DNA from: VRUE01 sp963716245
GTDB lineage: Bacteria > Actinomycetota > Thermoleophilia > Solirubrobacterales > 70-9
DNA: 64,000 nt
Assembly (NCBI GenBank): GCA_963716245.1
Contig: OY970300.1
Location: 62,001 to 126,000 of the forward strand
Reading direction: 5' to 3'
Under the pieces are notes generated by a model. The model saw only the letters and a list, made by a program, of their open reading frames with translations, ran no database searches and was not told where the DNA came from. Below are positions 44,120 through 52,884 of the stretch, piece by piece. Each line of letters opens with the position of its first letter. Positions within the stretch are counted from its first letter, which is position 1. The position numbers and the translations under genes are program-made.

Positions 44120-45574
44120 TCATTCGTCGCCCAGCAGCGCTTCGGCGACTTCGCGGAAGATCGGGGCCGCGATCTCACCGCCGAACGAGGGGGTGCACTC
44201 GACCGTCACGGCGATCGCGATCTCGGGGTCGTCGGCCGGGGCGAAGCCGATGAACCAGGCCTGGTTCGCGTCCGTTTCGCCGCAGCTGTCGTTGAAGGGC
44301 GTTTCCGCGGTTCCGGTCTTGCCGGCGACGGCGATGCCCGAGATCGCCGCGTTGGTCCCGGTCCCGCCGCTGACCACGCCTTCCATCGCGTCGGTCAGCG
44401 CCGCCGCGGTGTCCTCCTCCATCGCCTGGCTGTAGCGGCCGGGGTCGAGCCGCTCGGTGACCCGCCCGTCCGGATCGACGACGCGGCTCCAGATCTGCGG
44501 CCTCATCAGGTCGCCGCCGTTGGCGATCGCGGCGGCGACCTCGGCCATCTGCAGCGGCGTGACCAGGAGGCGCTCCTGGCCGATCGCGACGCGCGCCACG
44601 TCGACCGGGTCGCCGCGGCCGAGCAGGTCGCCGCCCTCGTAGACACCGCTGCGGTAGACCTGTTCGTCGGGCAGGTCGATCGCCGGCGGCGAGCCGAAGC
44701 CGAAGTCGTCCATGTATTCGAAGAGCGTGTCCCCGCCGACCTGTTCGCCGAGCTGCGCGAACCAGGTGTTGACCGAGCCGGTCAGCGCCGCTTCGAGCGG
44801 GATCGGGCCGTAGCTGGCGCCGTCGGAGTTGGCGAGCGGCAGGCCCTGGACCTCGATCGAGGCGGGCGCGTCGATCGTCGTCTCGAGGTCGATCACGTCG
44901 CTTTCGAGGCCGGCTGCGGCGGTCACCACCTTGAAGGTCGAGCCGGGCGGGTAGAGGCCCTGCGTCGCCCGATTGACCAGCGGCGTTTCGAACGTGTTCC
45001 GGTTCAGCCTCGCCAGCGCGAAGGGAACCCGGTTCGGGTCATACGGGGGGTTGGAGGCCATCGTCCGCACCCGGCCGGTGCTCGGCTCGATCGCGACTAC
45101 TGCGCCGAACCCCGCCGCTTCCAGGCCGGCCATCGCGACCCGCTGGCCTTCGGGGTCGAGGTTCGTGACCACGTCGTTGCCCTCCTGCGTCTGGCCGCGC
45201 AGCTCGTCGAGCAGCGAGACGAACTCCGACTCGTTGCCGACCAGCTCGTCGTTGTGGAACTGCTCGAGCTCGCTGTCGCCCTCGCGCACGAAGCTGTACC
45301 CGACGGGGTGCCCGTAGAGCGCCCCTTCGGGGTAGCGCCGGACGTAGCGCAGGTTGTCGCCGCGCCCCTTGGCGACGGAGCGGGCGATCACGGTGCCGTC
45401 GGCGGCGAGGATCCGGCCCCGCTCGATCTGCTGCTGTTCGAGCAGCGGCCGCTTGTTCGCCGTCTTCTCCTTCAGCGCCTCGGCTTCGAAGACCGACCAG
45501 TACGAGGTGAAGCCGACCAGGACCGCGAAGAGGACGACGATCAGGCCGAACAGCTTGACGATCTGCCGGTTCAC
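44120..45574 (-). CDS. pbpA: Class B penicillin-binding protein (PbpA)
   Basis: 484 residues; GTG overlaps the rodA stop (GTGA). N-terminal anchor 'LFGLIVVLFAVLVGFTSYW', a PBP dimer region with 'IERGRILAADGTVIARS', and the transpeptidase domain: 'PPGSTFKVVTAA' (catalytic Ser212, Lys215), 'GSVNT' (Ser267-x-Asn269) and 'GKTGTAE' (Lys419-Thr-Gly). It cross-links peptidoglycan at the outer membrane face, paired with the SEDS glycosyltransferase RodA just upstream. Size and order are standard for actinobacterial PbpA. Confidence 0.95.
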   Translation of the reverse strand: MNRQIVKLFGLIVVLFAVLVGFTSYWSVFEAEALKEKTANKRPLLEQQQIERGRILAADGTVIARSVAKGRGDNLRYVRRYPEGALYGHPVGYSFVREGDSELEQFHNDELVGNESEFVSLLDELRGQTQEGNDVVTNLDPEGQRVAMAGLEAAGFGAVVAIEPSTGRVRTMASNPPYDPNRVPFALARLNRNTFETPLVNRATQGLYPPGSTFKVVTAAAGLESDVIDLETTIDAPASIEVQGLPLANSDGASYGPIPLEAALTGSVNTWFAQLGEQVGGDTLFEYMDDFGFGSPPAIDLPDEQVYRSGVYEGGDLLGRGDPVDVARVAIGQERLLVTPLQMAEVAAAIANGGDLMRPQIWSRVVDPDGRVTERLDPGRYSQAMEEDTAAALTDAMEGVVSGGTGTNAAISGIAVAGKTGTAETPFNDSCGETDANQAWFIGFAPADDPEIAIAVTVECTPSFGGEIAAPIFREVAEALLGDE

Positions 45575-46902
45575 GCCGCCTCCACCGCCAGCGGGCCGGT
45601 CCGCGCGGCGGCGGCCGTCTCGCGCCGCGCCCGGTCGGAGATCAGCAGGAGCAGCGCCAGCAGCACGAAGTTGGCGACGATCGAGCTGCCGCCGTAGCTG
45701 ATGAACGGCAGCGTCACGCCGGTCAGCGGGATCACGCGCGTGACGCCGCCGATGATCACGAACGCCTGGATCGCGAAGACGGCGGTCAGGCCGGTCGCGA
45801 GCAGCTTCGAGAAGCCGTCGTCGGCCAGCAGCGCGATCTTGAAGCCGCGGGCCGCGAACAGCAGGTAGGTGAGGACCACGGCGCAGGCGCCGAACAGGCC
45901 GACCTCGTTGACGATCAGCGAGTAGATCGTGTCGGTCTGGGCCGCCGGCAGCAGCGCATCGTCAGTGCCGGGGATCGTGATCAGCCCCTGGCCGAAGCCC
46001 TTGCCGAACAGCCCTCCGTCGGCCTGGGCGAAGATCGACTGGAGGATCTGGTACCCGGTGACGGTCGGGTCCTGGTAGGGGTCGAGCCAGATCGTGATCC
46101 GGTCGTGCACGTGGGGCACGGTCGAGGCGAAGAACCAGGCGCCGAGCATGAACATCGCCATCCCGATCGCCACGAACGAGAAGCGGCCGGTCGCGACGTA
46201 GAGGAGCGCCAGGAAGGCCGCGAAGAACATCAGCGAGCTGCCGAGGTCGCGGATGAAGACGAGCATGAACATCGAGGCGCCCCAGACGACGAGCAGCGGC
46301 CCCAGGTGCTTCAGCGGCGGCAGGGTGACCCCGAGCACCCGCCGCGCGCCGACGATCAGCACCTCGCGGTGCTCGCGCAGGTAGCTGGCGAGGAAGACGA
46401 CGATGCAGATCTTCGAGAACTCGGCCGGCTGGAAGGCGAGCGGGCCGAGCTTGACGCCGAGATAGGCGCCGTTGACCTGCTGGCCGATCCCGGGCAGGCG
46501 CGGCGCCAGCAAGAGCAGCAGGCCCGCGATCGCGATCGTGTACCGGTAGCGCTCGAGCACGTCGTAGTCGCGCACGAAGTGGATCGTCAGCGCGAAGAGG
46601 AGGAGCCCCATCACGAACCAGTTGGCCTGGTCGCGCGCCAGGTCGGGGTCGATCCGGTAGATCATCACCAGGCCGAACGCGGTCAGCAGCGCGACCAGCG
46701 GGAACAGGTACGGGTCGGCGTTGGGAAGGCGCAGGCGCAGGTACACGTGGGTCGCGAGGCAGACCGCGAGGAAGTAGGCGCCGTAGACGAGGCTGAGGTC
46801 GCCGAGGCGGGTCTGCTCCTGGGCGAAGACCGCCGCGAACCCGGCGCTGAGCAGCAGCGCGACGGGGACCAGGGCGACCAGCTCGCGGTTACGGGCAGAC
46901 AT
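45571..46902 (-). CDS. rodA: SEDS peptidoglycan polymerase (RodA/FtsW)
   Basis: 443 residues, ATG start. About 12 membrane helices. SEDS signatures: 'AFQPAEFSKICIVVFLASYL', 'LVVWGASMFMLVFIRDLGSSLMFF' (in part; the conserved Asp-Leu-Gly), 'LLPAAQTDTIYSLIVNEVGLFG' and 'GVTRVIPLTGVTLPFISYGGSS'. It polymerises glycan strands from lipid II together with the class B PBP encoded next. The relatively long N-terminal hydrophobic segment is seen in actinobacterial RodA. Confidence 0.95.
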   Translation of the reverse strand: MSARNRELVALVPVALLLSAGFAAVFAQEQTRLGDLSLVYGAYFLAVCLATHVYLRLRLPNADPYLFPLVALLTAFGLVMIYRIDPDLARDQANWFVMGLLLFALTIHFVRDYDVLERYRYTIAIAGLLLLLAPRLPGIGQQVNGAYLGVKLGPLAFQPAEFSKICIVVFLASYLREHREVLIVGARRVLGVTLPPLKHLGPLLVVWGASMFMLVFIRDLGSSLMFFAAFLALLYVATGRFSFVAIGMAMFMLGAWFFASTVPHVHDRITIWLDPYQDPTVTGYQILQSIFAQADGGLFGKGFGQGLITIPGTDDALLPAAQTDTIYSLIVNEVGLFGACAVVLTYLLFAARGFKIALLADDGFSKLLATGLTAVFAIQAFVIIGGVTRVIPLTGVTLPFISYGGSSIVANFVLLALLLLISDRARRETAAAARTGPLAVEAA

Positions 46903-46917
46903 CGACGGCTCCGCCCC

Positions 46918-48099
46918 TCAACGAACCCCCTGGCCGCGTTCGATGTCTTCGATCAGCGAGACGGCATCCGAGCGCGAGCGCAGGTCGTGGCCGGTGACCG
47001 CGCCGCGGCGCCTGCCGGCGAGCGCGGCGGTCTGGATCGGGCTCGCGTAGCGCTCCTCGTAGAGCTCGATCCCGAGCGGCAGCTCGTAGGGCAGGCCGCG
47101 GTAGAGGGACACCCGCCCGCCTTCGTCGGTGCCGAGGAACCAGACCTGGCGGCTGCCGTACCAGGCGCCGACGACGAGGGCCGCGACGACGGCGAGGACC
47201 GCCAGCGCCTTGGCCGCGGTCCGGAGCCGCCGGCGCGGCGATTTCGCCTCCTGCTGCTCGCGCCGCTGCCGGGCCGCCGCGGCCGCTTCGCGCTTGCGCA
47301 CCTCGGTCGCGGTCAGCCCCGCCTCGGCGGCGGCCGAGCCGACCAGCGTCGCGTCCCCGGCGGCGTCGCGCATCGGCGCCGCCGCGTCGTCGAGCCGGAA
47401 GGCGAGCGCGGTGATGTTGTCGCGGCCGCCGGCGCGGTTGGCCGCGTCGACCAGGGCCCGCACCGCCTCGTCCATCGAGCCGGCGCCGGAGAGGACCGCG
47501 GCGATCCGCTCCTCGTCGACCATCGTCGTCAGCCCGTCGGAGCAGAGCATGAACACGTCGCCCGGCGAGGCGGGCACGGTCTGCACGTCGACCTCGACGT
47601 CGGGCTCGGGGCCGAGCGCCCGCGTGATGATCGAGCGCTGCGGATGGTCCTCGGCCTGCTCGTCGGTGATCTGGCCCTTGCGGCGCATCTCCTCGACCAG
47701 CGAGTGGTCCCGGGTGAGGCGCTCGAGCTTGCCGCTCCGCAGGCGGTAGGCGCGGCTGTCGCCGACATGGCCGATCCCGACCTCTTCGCCCTGGGCGTCG
47801 ACGATCGCAGCCGTGATCGTCGTCCCCATCCCGGCCCGGGAGGGGTCGGAGCGGGCCAGATCGTGGATCTGGCGGTTGGCGGCCTCGATCGTCTCGCGCA
47901 GCACCCGCTCCGGCGGCGCCTCGGGCAGGTCGCGGTCGAATGCCTCGGCGGCCGCCTTGGAGGCGACCTCGCCGGCCTGGGCACCGCCCATCCCGTCGGC
48001 GACGACGAAGATCGGCGAGCGGACGTACAGCGAGTCCTCGTTCTCGCTGCGCTGGCGGCCGGTGTCGGTGCGGGACGCCTGGTCGTCTATGCGGAGCAT
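46918..48099 (-). CDS. pstP: PP2C-type Ser/Thr phosphatase
   Basis: 393 residues, ATG start. PP2C motifs with metal-binding Asp: 'RSENEDSLYV', 'IFVVADGMGGAQAGE', 'GIGHVGDSRAYRLR', 'RDHSLVEEM', 'VFMLCSDGLTTMV' and 'AGGRDNITALAF'. A membrane helix near residue 300–320 ('ALAVLAVVAALVVGAWYG') and a ~75-residue outside tail follow. It removes phosphate from the kinases and FHA proteins of the same operon. The order fhaB–pstP–rodA–pbpA–pknB is the classic actinobacterial one. Confidence 0.95.
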   Translation of the reverse strand: MLRIDDQASRTDTGRQRSENEDSLYVRSPIFVVADGMGGAQAGEVASKAAAEAFDRDLPEAPPERVLRETIEAANRQIHDLARSDPSRAGMGTTITAAIVDAQGEEVGIGHVGDSRAYRLRSGKLERLTRDHSLVEEMRRKGQITDEQAEDHPQRSIITRALGPEPDVEVDVQTVPASPGDVFMLCSDGLTTMVDEERIAAVLSGAGSMDEAVRALVDAANRAGGRDNITALAFRLDDAAAPMRDAAGDATLVGSAAAEAGLTATEVRKREAAAAARQRREQQEAKSPRRRLRTAAKALAVLAVVAALVVGAWYGSRQVWFLGTDEGGRVSLYRGLPYELPLGIELYEERYASPIQTAALAGRRRGAVTGHDLRSRSDAVSLIEDIERGQGVR

Positions 48100-48112
48100 C
48101 GGGCCTCGCCCC

Positions 48113-48583
48113 TCATCCGGCCTCGAACCTGAGCTCGGTGTCGCCGATCCGGACCACGTCGCCGTCGATCAGCTCGGCTTCGCCGTGCAGGCCGGCGTCA
48201 TTGAGCAGGGTGCCGTTGGTCGAGTTCATGTCTTCGACGTAGGTTCGTCCTTCACGGGAGAAGATCCTGGCGTGCAGGCCGGAGGCGTAACGGTCCTCGA
48301 TCCTCAGGTCGGCCTCCGCGGAGCGGCCGATCGAGAGCCCGCCGATCAGGTCGAAGCGCTCGCCCTCGCGCAGACCGCCGCCGCGGAGCGCGACGAGCCA
48401 CGCCTCCTCGCCGCCGGCGGACTCCCCGAACGAGGGCACGGGGTGGAACCCGGTCGCGTCGGGCGCCGGGGCGACCGTGCGCCGCAGGTCCTTCATCGCG
48501 CTGCGCGCGATGCCGAGCAGGAACAGGTAGAGGACGGCCAGGAAGCCGAACTTGAGTGCCACTGAGATCGGGTCGTAATCCAT
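48113..48583 (-). CDS. fhaB: FHA-domain protein FhaB-like
   Basis: 156 residues. One N-terminal membrane helix ('FGFLAVLYLFLLGIARSAM') and a C-terminal FHA domain (about 80–155) with 'SIGRSAEADLRIEDRYASGLHARI' (in part) and 'VEDMNSTNGTLLN', the phosphothreonine-binding loop residues Arg, Ser/Gly-x-His and Asn. A flexible middle carries 'PAPDATGF', possibly the kinase target threonine. Links kinase signalling to the RodA/PbpA machinery. Confidence 0.92.
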   Translation of the reverse strand: MDYDPISVALKFGFLAVLYLFLLGIARSAMKDLRRTVAPAPDATGFHPVPSFGESAGGEEAWLVALRGGGLREGERFDLIGGLSIGRSAEADLRIEDRYASGLHARIFSREGRTYVEDMNSTNGTLLNDAGLHGEAELIDGDVVRIGDTELRFEAG

Positions 48584-48596
48584 CTCGTCGCTCGCG

Positions 48597-49364
48597 CTAG
48601 GACTCGACGTCGAACCGGAACGTCGTCGTGCCGAGGGTCACCCGGTCCCCGGAGCTTAGGCGCGTCGAGCCGACGCGCCGATCGTTCACCTTGACGCCGT
48701 TGGTCGAGCCGAGGTCGGCGATCGTCCACTCGCCCGCCGGCGAGCGACGCAGCTCCGCGTGGTGGCGGGAGACATTGGGGTCGCGCAGCACGCAGTCGGC
48801 GTCCTTGGCCCGACCGAGCGTCGCCCGCGGCCCCTCCAGGACGTAGCGGCGGTCGTCGATCGAGACGACCGCGCGGGTCGCGACCTCGGCCCGCGACGAC
48901 GGAGACTGCTCGGAGGGCTTCACGTCCCGCACCGCCGAGTAGACCATCGTGTGGCCCTCGTCGCCCTGGCTCGGGCCCTCGCCCTCGCGGCTCGGCGGCT
49001 TGACCAGCCGCGCCTGGATCCCGAACTCGCCGAGGCGCAGGCGCTCGTCGGTCTCGAAGCTCACCGACGGCCTGGTCAGGAGGTCGTAGCTGCGACGGCG
49101 GGCGTGCTCGAGCAGATAGCCCGACAGCTCCTGCTCGAGCGAGCGCTCGTACCCCTCGAGGCGGGTGCGGTCGCGGCCGGAGAGGTAGACCGTGTATTCG
49201 TTGGGGACGTAGACGCGGGCGACCCCGGCGGTCTTGTGGGCGTCCATTTCCTTGGCCAGCTTGCGGGCCAGCTCGACCGGCTGCACCTCGGAGCTGAACG
49301 CACGGCTGAAGACGCCCTCGACGAGGCCTTCGATGCGACTCTCGAGGTTGCGTAGGACGCTGAT
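48597..49364 (-). CDS. fhaA: FhaA-like protein: DUF3662 plus FHA domain, apparent ATC start
   Basis: 255 residues if translation begins at ATC 49364. The FhaA family begins about '(M/V)SVLRNxESxIEGLVEGxFxRAFxxxVQPVELA'; this frame reads 'ISVLRNLESRIEGLVEGVF' and then 'FSSEVQPVELARKLAKEMD'. An in-frame TAG lies three codons upstream of the ATC and no ATG, GTG or TTG occurs before GTG 49286, which would cut off the conserved start. AGGA sits 7 bases before the ATC, ideal for a start there. The DUF3662 domain (to ~115) is followed by a linker and a C-terminal FHA domain ('LGRAKDADCVLRDPNVSRHHAEL' in part, 'DLGSTNGVKVN'). It binds phosphorylated partners such as MviN/kinases in wall growth. Confidence 0.88.
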   Translation of the reverse strand: MSVLRNLESRIEGLVEGVFSRAFSSEVQPVELARKLAKEMDAHKTAGVARVYVPNEYTVYLSGRDRTRLEGYERSLEQELSGYLLEHARRRSYDLLTRPSVSFETDERLRLGEFGIQARLVKPPSREGEGPSQGDEGHTMVYSAVRDVKPSEQSPSSRAEVATRAVVSIDDRRYVLEGPRATLGRAKDADCVLRDPNVSRHHAELRRSPAGEWTIADLGSTNGVKVNDRRVGSTRLSSGDRVTLGTTTFRFDVES

Positions 49365-49402
49365 CGGGGAATCCTAGATGTCAAGCCGCGCGGAGGCGGT
49401 GG

Positions 49403-50341
49403 CTAGGGGACGAGGGCTCCGTGCCCGACCGCGAGCCAGGCGCCGAGCACCGCGGCGGCGGCGGCGACCCCGAGGCGAATGCGGATCGCCGGCGAAGCCT
49501 GGCGCGGACGGTCCGCGAGCAGCTCCAGCGACTCCTCGATCGCGCTCCCCAGCTCCTCCAGGGGCGGGCGGCGCGACGGGCGGCGCTCGAGGCAGGCGTC
49601 GACGGTGTCGCACAGCTCGCGCGGCAGGTCGGGGCGCAGCCGGCGCAGCGACCGCGGGCGGGCGCCGATCGCCCGGGCGGTGGCGGCGGGCGAGGAGCGG
49701 CGGTTGGGGTTCTCGCCGCTCCAGCACTCGTACAGCGTCAGGGCCAGCGAGTAGACGTCGGCCTCGGGGCCGGCAGCGCTTCCCTCGGCCTGCTCCGGGG
49801 ACATGTAGGCGAGCGTGCCGACGACGTCGCCGGGCGCGGTCAGCGCCGCCCCGTCGGCGAGCCGGGCGATGCCGAAGTCCATCAGCTTGGCGCGGCGCTC
49901 CTCGTCGTCGCCGACGAGGACGTTCTGCGGCTTCACGTCGCGGTGGACGACGCCGCGCGAGTGGGCGTGGTCGAGCGCCTCGCAGAGGTCGGCGCCGATC
50001 TCGCCGATCTCGCGGTCGCTGAGCAGCCCCTCGGAGCTGAGCCGGGCGAGGGTGTCGCCCTCGACCATCTCGGTGACGAGCAGCGCGTTGCCGTCCTCCT
50101 CGCCCATCTCGTAGAGGGTCACGATGCCGGGGTGGTTGAGCCGCGCCGCGGCCTGCGCCTCGCGCATCACGCGCCGTCGCGCCTCGCCGCGCGACTCGAT
50201 CGCCTTGACCGCGACCGTTCGCTCGAGCCGGCCGTCCCAGGCCTCGTAGACGACGCCGAACCCGCCGCTGCCGATCCGGCGCTCGATCAGGAACCGATTG
50301 AGGACGAGGGAGCCGACCAAACCACCCACCGAGTTCGGCAC
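49403..50341 (-). CDS. Ser/Thr protein kinase with C-terminal membrane anchor
   Basis: 312 residues. GTG at 50341 chosen: AGGAG/AGGG precedes it at good spacing and the upstream open frame is not conserved-looking. Motifs: 'IGSGGFGVVYEAWD', 'TVAVKAIE', 'VHRDVKPQNVLV', 'MDFGIARLAD' and 'YMSPEQAEG'. After the kinase (about 15–270) a short Pro/Arg linker and one hydrophobic helix ('LGVAAAAAVLGAWLAVG') end the protein, with no outside sensor. First gene of the wall-signalling operon, so it may set basal phosphorylation of FhaA/FhaB encoded just downstream (38-base gap). Confidence 0.9.
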   Translation of the reverse strand: MPNSVGGLVGSLVLNRFLIERRIGSGGFGVVYEAWDGRLERTVAVKAIESRGEARRRVMREAQAAARLNHPGIVTLYEMGEEDGNALLVTEMVEGDTLARLSSEGLLSDREIGEIGADLCEALDHAHSRGVVHRDVKPQNVLVGDDEERRAKLMDFGIARLADGAALTAPGDVVGTLAYMSPEQAEGSAAGPEADVYSLALTLYECWSGENPNRRSSPAATARAIGARPRSLRRLRPDLPRELCDTVDACLERRPSRRPPLEELGSAIEESLELLADRPRQASPAIRIRLGVAAAAAVLGAWLAVGHGALVP

Positions 50342-50472
50342 CGCCGTTCCCTCTCCTGCGCCGGGCGCACGGCACGAAGTGCAAAAACCCCACCGTTTGC
50401 GGCGGGTCTCGGGGCGGCGACCTGTCCGCCGTGCATACTCTCCGCCCAGCCAACCAGCTTGGAGAGCGCTAA

Positions 50473-51510
50473 GTGGAGGATTCCCTCGCATCCCGGCCGC
50501 CGCGTCGGCCGCGGCCCAAACGCCGGCCCGAACGACAGCAGATCATGCTGCGGCGAGCGCTCGCGCTCGGGGCCGGCCTGCTGATCCTGATCCTGCTCGT
50601 GCTCGGCGTGCGCGGGTGTCTCGACGCCCGCAAGGACCGGGCGCTGAGCGACTACGCGACCGACGTCACCCAGATCGTCGACGAGACCGCGCGGACCAGC
50701 GAGAGCTTCTTCGCCAAGCTCTCCGATCCCGGCAGCCTCTCCGTCACCGAATTCGTCGACCAGGTCAACGCGGACCGCAGCGCGATGGACAACTACGCGG
50801 CGCGGGTCGAAGGGCTCGACGCACCCGGCGACATGAGCGAGGCCCAGACCGCGCTCGAGCTGGTCTACGCCCTGCGGCGCAGCGCGATGGCCGGCGTCGC
50901 GGAAAAGATGCGCACCGCGCTGGGTGACGTGGGGGCCGAGAAAGCGACCGCCGGGATCGCGAAGCAGATGGGCAAGCTGATGGCGAGCGACGTCCTCTAC
51001 GCCTCGGTGGTGCGGCCGGAGATCGACGCGGTGCTCGCCGACAACGAGATCGAAAGCGAGGACGTCCCGGAGAGCACCTTCCTCCCCGACGGGACGAAGT
51101 GGCTCGACGAGGGAGAGGTCGGCTCGGCGCTCGGCTCGGTCAGCGGCGCCGAAACGGGCGACGTGGCGGGCGTGCATGGCCTGGGGCTGATCGGGACCAG
51201 CCTCAACGGCACCGAACTCTCGCCCGAAGCGGCCGTCTCGGTCAGCGCCGAAGAAACCCCCGAACTGGAAGTCGAAGTCCAGAACCAGGGCGACTCGACC
51301 GAGAACGGGGTCACCGTCTCGGTCTCCGCCGGCGGCGAAACGCTGCAGGGGGAGATCAGCACGGTTGCCGCCGGCGAAACGGCGACGGTGACGATCCCGC
51401 TGATCCCGACGCCGGAAGGCGAAGTGACGCTCGAAGTGGAAGCCGAGCCGGTTCCCGGCGAGCAGGTCTCCGAAAACAACGAGGCCACGTACACGGTCAG
51501 CTTCGAATGA
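50473..51510 (+). CDS. Membrane-anchored protein with CARDB-like C-terminal domain
   Basis: 345 residues, GTG start with GGAG eight bases upstream. A basic N-terminus, one helix ('ALALGAGLLILILLVLGVRG'), a helical outside part (about 55–190, 'ALSDYATDVTQIVDETARTS') and a C-terminal CARDB-type Ig fold ('LEVEVQNQGDSTENGVTVSV', 'VAAGETATVTIPLIP', 'SENNEATYTV'). The last pattern is the usual CARDB close. No enzyme motif. Divergent from the wall-kinase operon and coupled to pheA by ATGA. Likely an exported scaffold; function not known. Confidence 0.8.
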   Translation: MEDSLASRPPRRPRPKRRPERQQIMLRRALALGAGLLILILLVLGVRGCLDARKDRALSDYATDVTQIVDETARTSESFFAKLSDPGSLSVTEFVDQVNADRSAMDNYAARVEGLDAPGDMSEAQTALELVYALRRSAMAGVAEKMRTALGDVGAEKATAGIAKQMGKLMASDVLYASVVRPEIDAVLADNEIESEDVPESTFLPDGTKWLDEGEVGSALGSVSGAETGDVAGVHGLGLIGTSLNGTELSPEAAVSVSAEETPELEVEVQNQGDSTENGVTVSVSAGGETLQGEISTVAAGETATVTIPLIPTPEGEVTLEVEAEPVPGEQVSENNEATYTVSFE

Positions 51511-52340
51511 GGGTCGCATACCTCGGGCCGGCCGGCACCTTCACCGAGGACGCGCTGAGGGAGGCCGCCCCGCCCGAGCCGGTCGAGGCGATGCGGACCC
51601 CGACCGTCCACGAGGCGATCCTCGCGGTCGAGCGGAGCGAGGCCGAGCGGGCCTTCGTGCCGTTCGAGAACTCGATCGAGGGCTCGGTGCGCAGCACGCT
51701 CGACACGCTCGCCTTCGAGGCGGAGGCCGTGACGATCGTCGGCGAGCACGACTTCCAGGTGCGCGCCCACCTGATCGCCCGCGAGGGGGTGGGGCTGGAC
51801 GAGGTCGCCGCGGTCCTCTCGCATCCCCAGCCGCTCGCCCAGTGCGCCCGCTTCCTGCGCGAGCAGCTGCCCGGCGTCGAACGCCGCAGCGTCAGCAGCA
51901 CCGCCGAGGCGGTGCGCATGGTCGGGGAGTCGGTGCGGCCCTGGGCGGCGATCGGGGCGCGGGCGGCGGCCGACCTCTACGGCTGCGCGGTGCTGCGCGA
52001 GGGGATCGAGGACGAGCCCGAGAACGTGACCCGCTTCGTCTGGATCGCCCCGCAGGGAACCGTCCCGGGGGACGGCGACACCTGGCGGACCTCGCTCGTC
52101 TTCTCCGAGCTCGGTGCCGACCACCCGGGCGCCCTGGTCGACGCGCTTCGCGAGTTCTCGTCTCGGAACGTCAACCTGACCCGGATCGAGTCCCGGCCGC
52201 TGCGCCGCGGGCTCGGCCGCTACATGTTCTTCTGCGACGCCGAAGGCTCCTTGGCGGACTCCGCAGTCGCCGCGGCGGTCGAGGCGCTGCGCGCGAAGGC
52301 CGAGTCGGTGCGAATCCTCGGTTCCTACCCGGTCGGGTAG
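51507..52340 (+). CDS. pheA: Prephenate dehydratase
   Basis: 277 residues; ATG overlaps the upstream stop. 'MRVAYLGPAGTFTEDAL' opens the PDT domain; 'FVPFENSIEGSVRSTLDTL' and 'SSTAEAVRMVGES' hold the catalytic Thr/Ser region. 'ENVTRFVWIAP' ends the domain. The ACT domain shows 'DHPGALVDALREFSSRNVNLTRIESRP' (in part) with the phenylalanine-binding 'GALxxxL...N...IESRP' motif. It converts prephenate to phenylpyruvate for phenylalanine synthesis, with feedback by phenylalanine. Confidence 0.95.
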   Translation: MRVAYLGPAGTFTEDALREAAPPEPVEAMRTPTVHEAILAVERSEAERAFVPFENSIEGSVRSTLDTLAFEAEAVTIVGEHDFQVRAHLIAREGVGLDEVAAVLSHPQPLAQCARFLREQLPGVERRSVSSTAEAVRMVGESVRPWAAIGARAAADLYGCAVLREGIEDEPENVTRFVWIAPQGTVPGDGDTWRTSLVFSELGADHPGALVDALREFSSRNVNLTRIESRPLRRGLGRYMFFCDAEGSLADSAVAAAVEALRAKAESVRILGSYPVG

Positions 52341-52366
52341 GCGCCTGCGTAGAATTGCCGAGCAAC

Positions 52367-52873
52367 ATGGCACGAGTCCTCGTACTCAACGCGACGTATG
52401 AGCCGATCAACGTGTGCACGTTGAGACGAGCCGCCGTGCTGCTCCTGAAGGAGAAGGCCGAGATGCTGGAGCGCCGCGAAGGGGCGATCCACTCCGAGCG
52501 GATGACGCTCGACCGTCCCGATGTGATCCGACTGGTCAACTACGTCCGCGTCCCGCGCGAGGCGCACCGGCGCCGGATCACCCGGCGCGCCGTCCTCGCC
52601 CGCGACGCCTGGACCTGCCAGTACTGCGGCTCGCGCAAGTCGGGCCTTACGGTCGACCACGTGATCCCGCGCAGCCGCGGCGGCAAATCGGTCTGGGAGA
52701 ACATCGTCGCCGCCTGCGCCAGCTGCAACCGCCGCAAGGGCAACCGCCTCCCCCGCGAGATCCAGATGCACCCCCGCAAGCGCCCCAAGGCCCCGCCGCC
52801 GACCGTCTTCATCCAGGTCGCGACGCCCAGCATCCCGCCGGCGTGGCAGCAGTACTTACCCGCGGCTGCCTGA
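52367..52873 (+). CDS. HNH endonuclease family protein
   Basis: 168 residues; ATG at 52367 chosen because the protein then begins 'MARVLVLNATYEPINVCTLRRA', the standard start of this actinobacterial family. The HNH core is 'WTCQYCGS' (Cys pair), 'LTVDHVIPRSRGGKSVWENIVAACASC' (in part; catalytic His and Asn, second Cys pair) and 'RRKGNRLP'. This McrA-like group is widespread as a single chromosomal gene with an unknown, possibly DNA-repair, role. Follows pheA by 26 bases. Confidence 0.92.
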   Translation: MARVLVLNATYEPINVCTLRRAAVLLLKEKAEMLERREGAIHSERMTLDRPDVIRLVNYVRVPREAHRRRITRRAVLARDAWTCQYCGSRKSGLTVDHVIPRSRGGKSVWENIVAACASCNRRKGNRLPREIQMHPRKRPKAPPPTVFIQVATPSIPPAWQQYLPAAA

Positions 52874-52884
52874 AGTCTTTCGGG

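Noticed and set aside
49286..49364. Start of fhaA at GTG 49286
   Set aside because: It would remove about 26 conserved residues of DUF3662 that are perfectly in frame upstream.
51842..52366. Extended open frame upstream of the HNH gene
   Set aside because: Out of frame with pheA and rich in Arg/Pro; the HNH family start 'MARVLVLN' fits ATG 52367.
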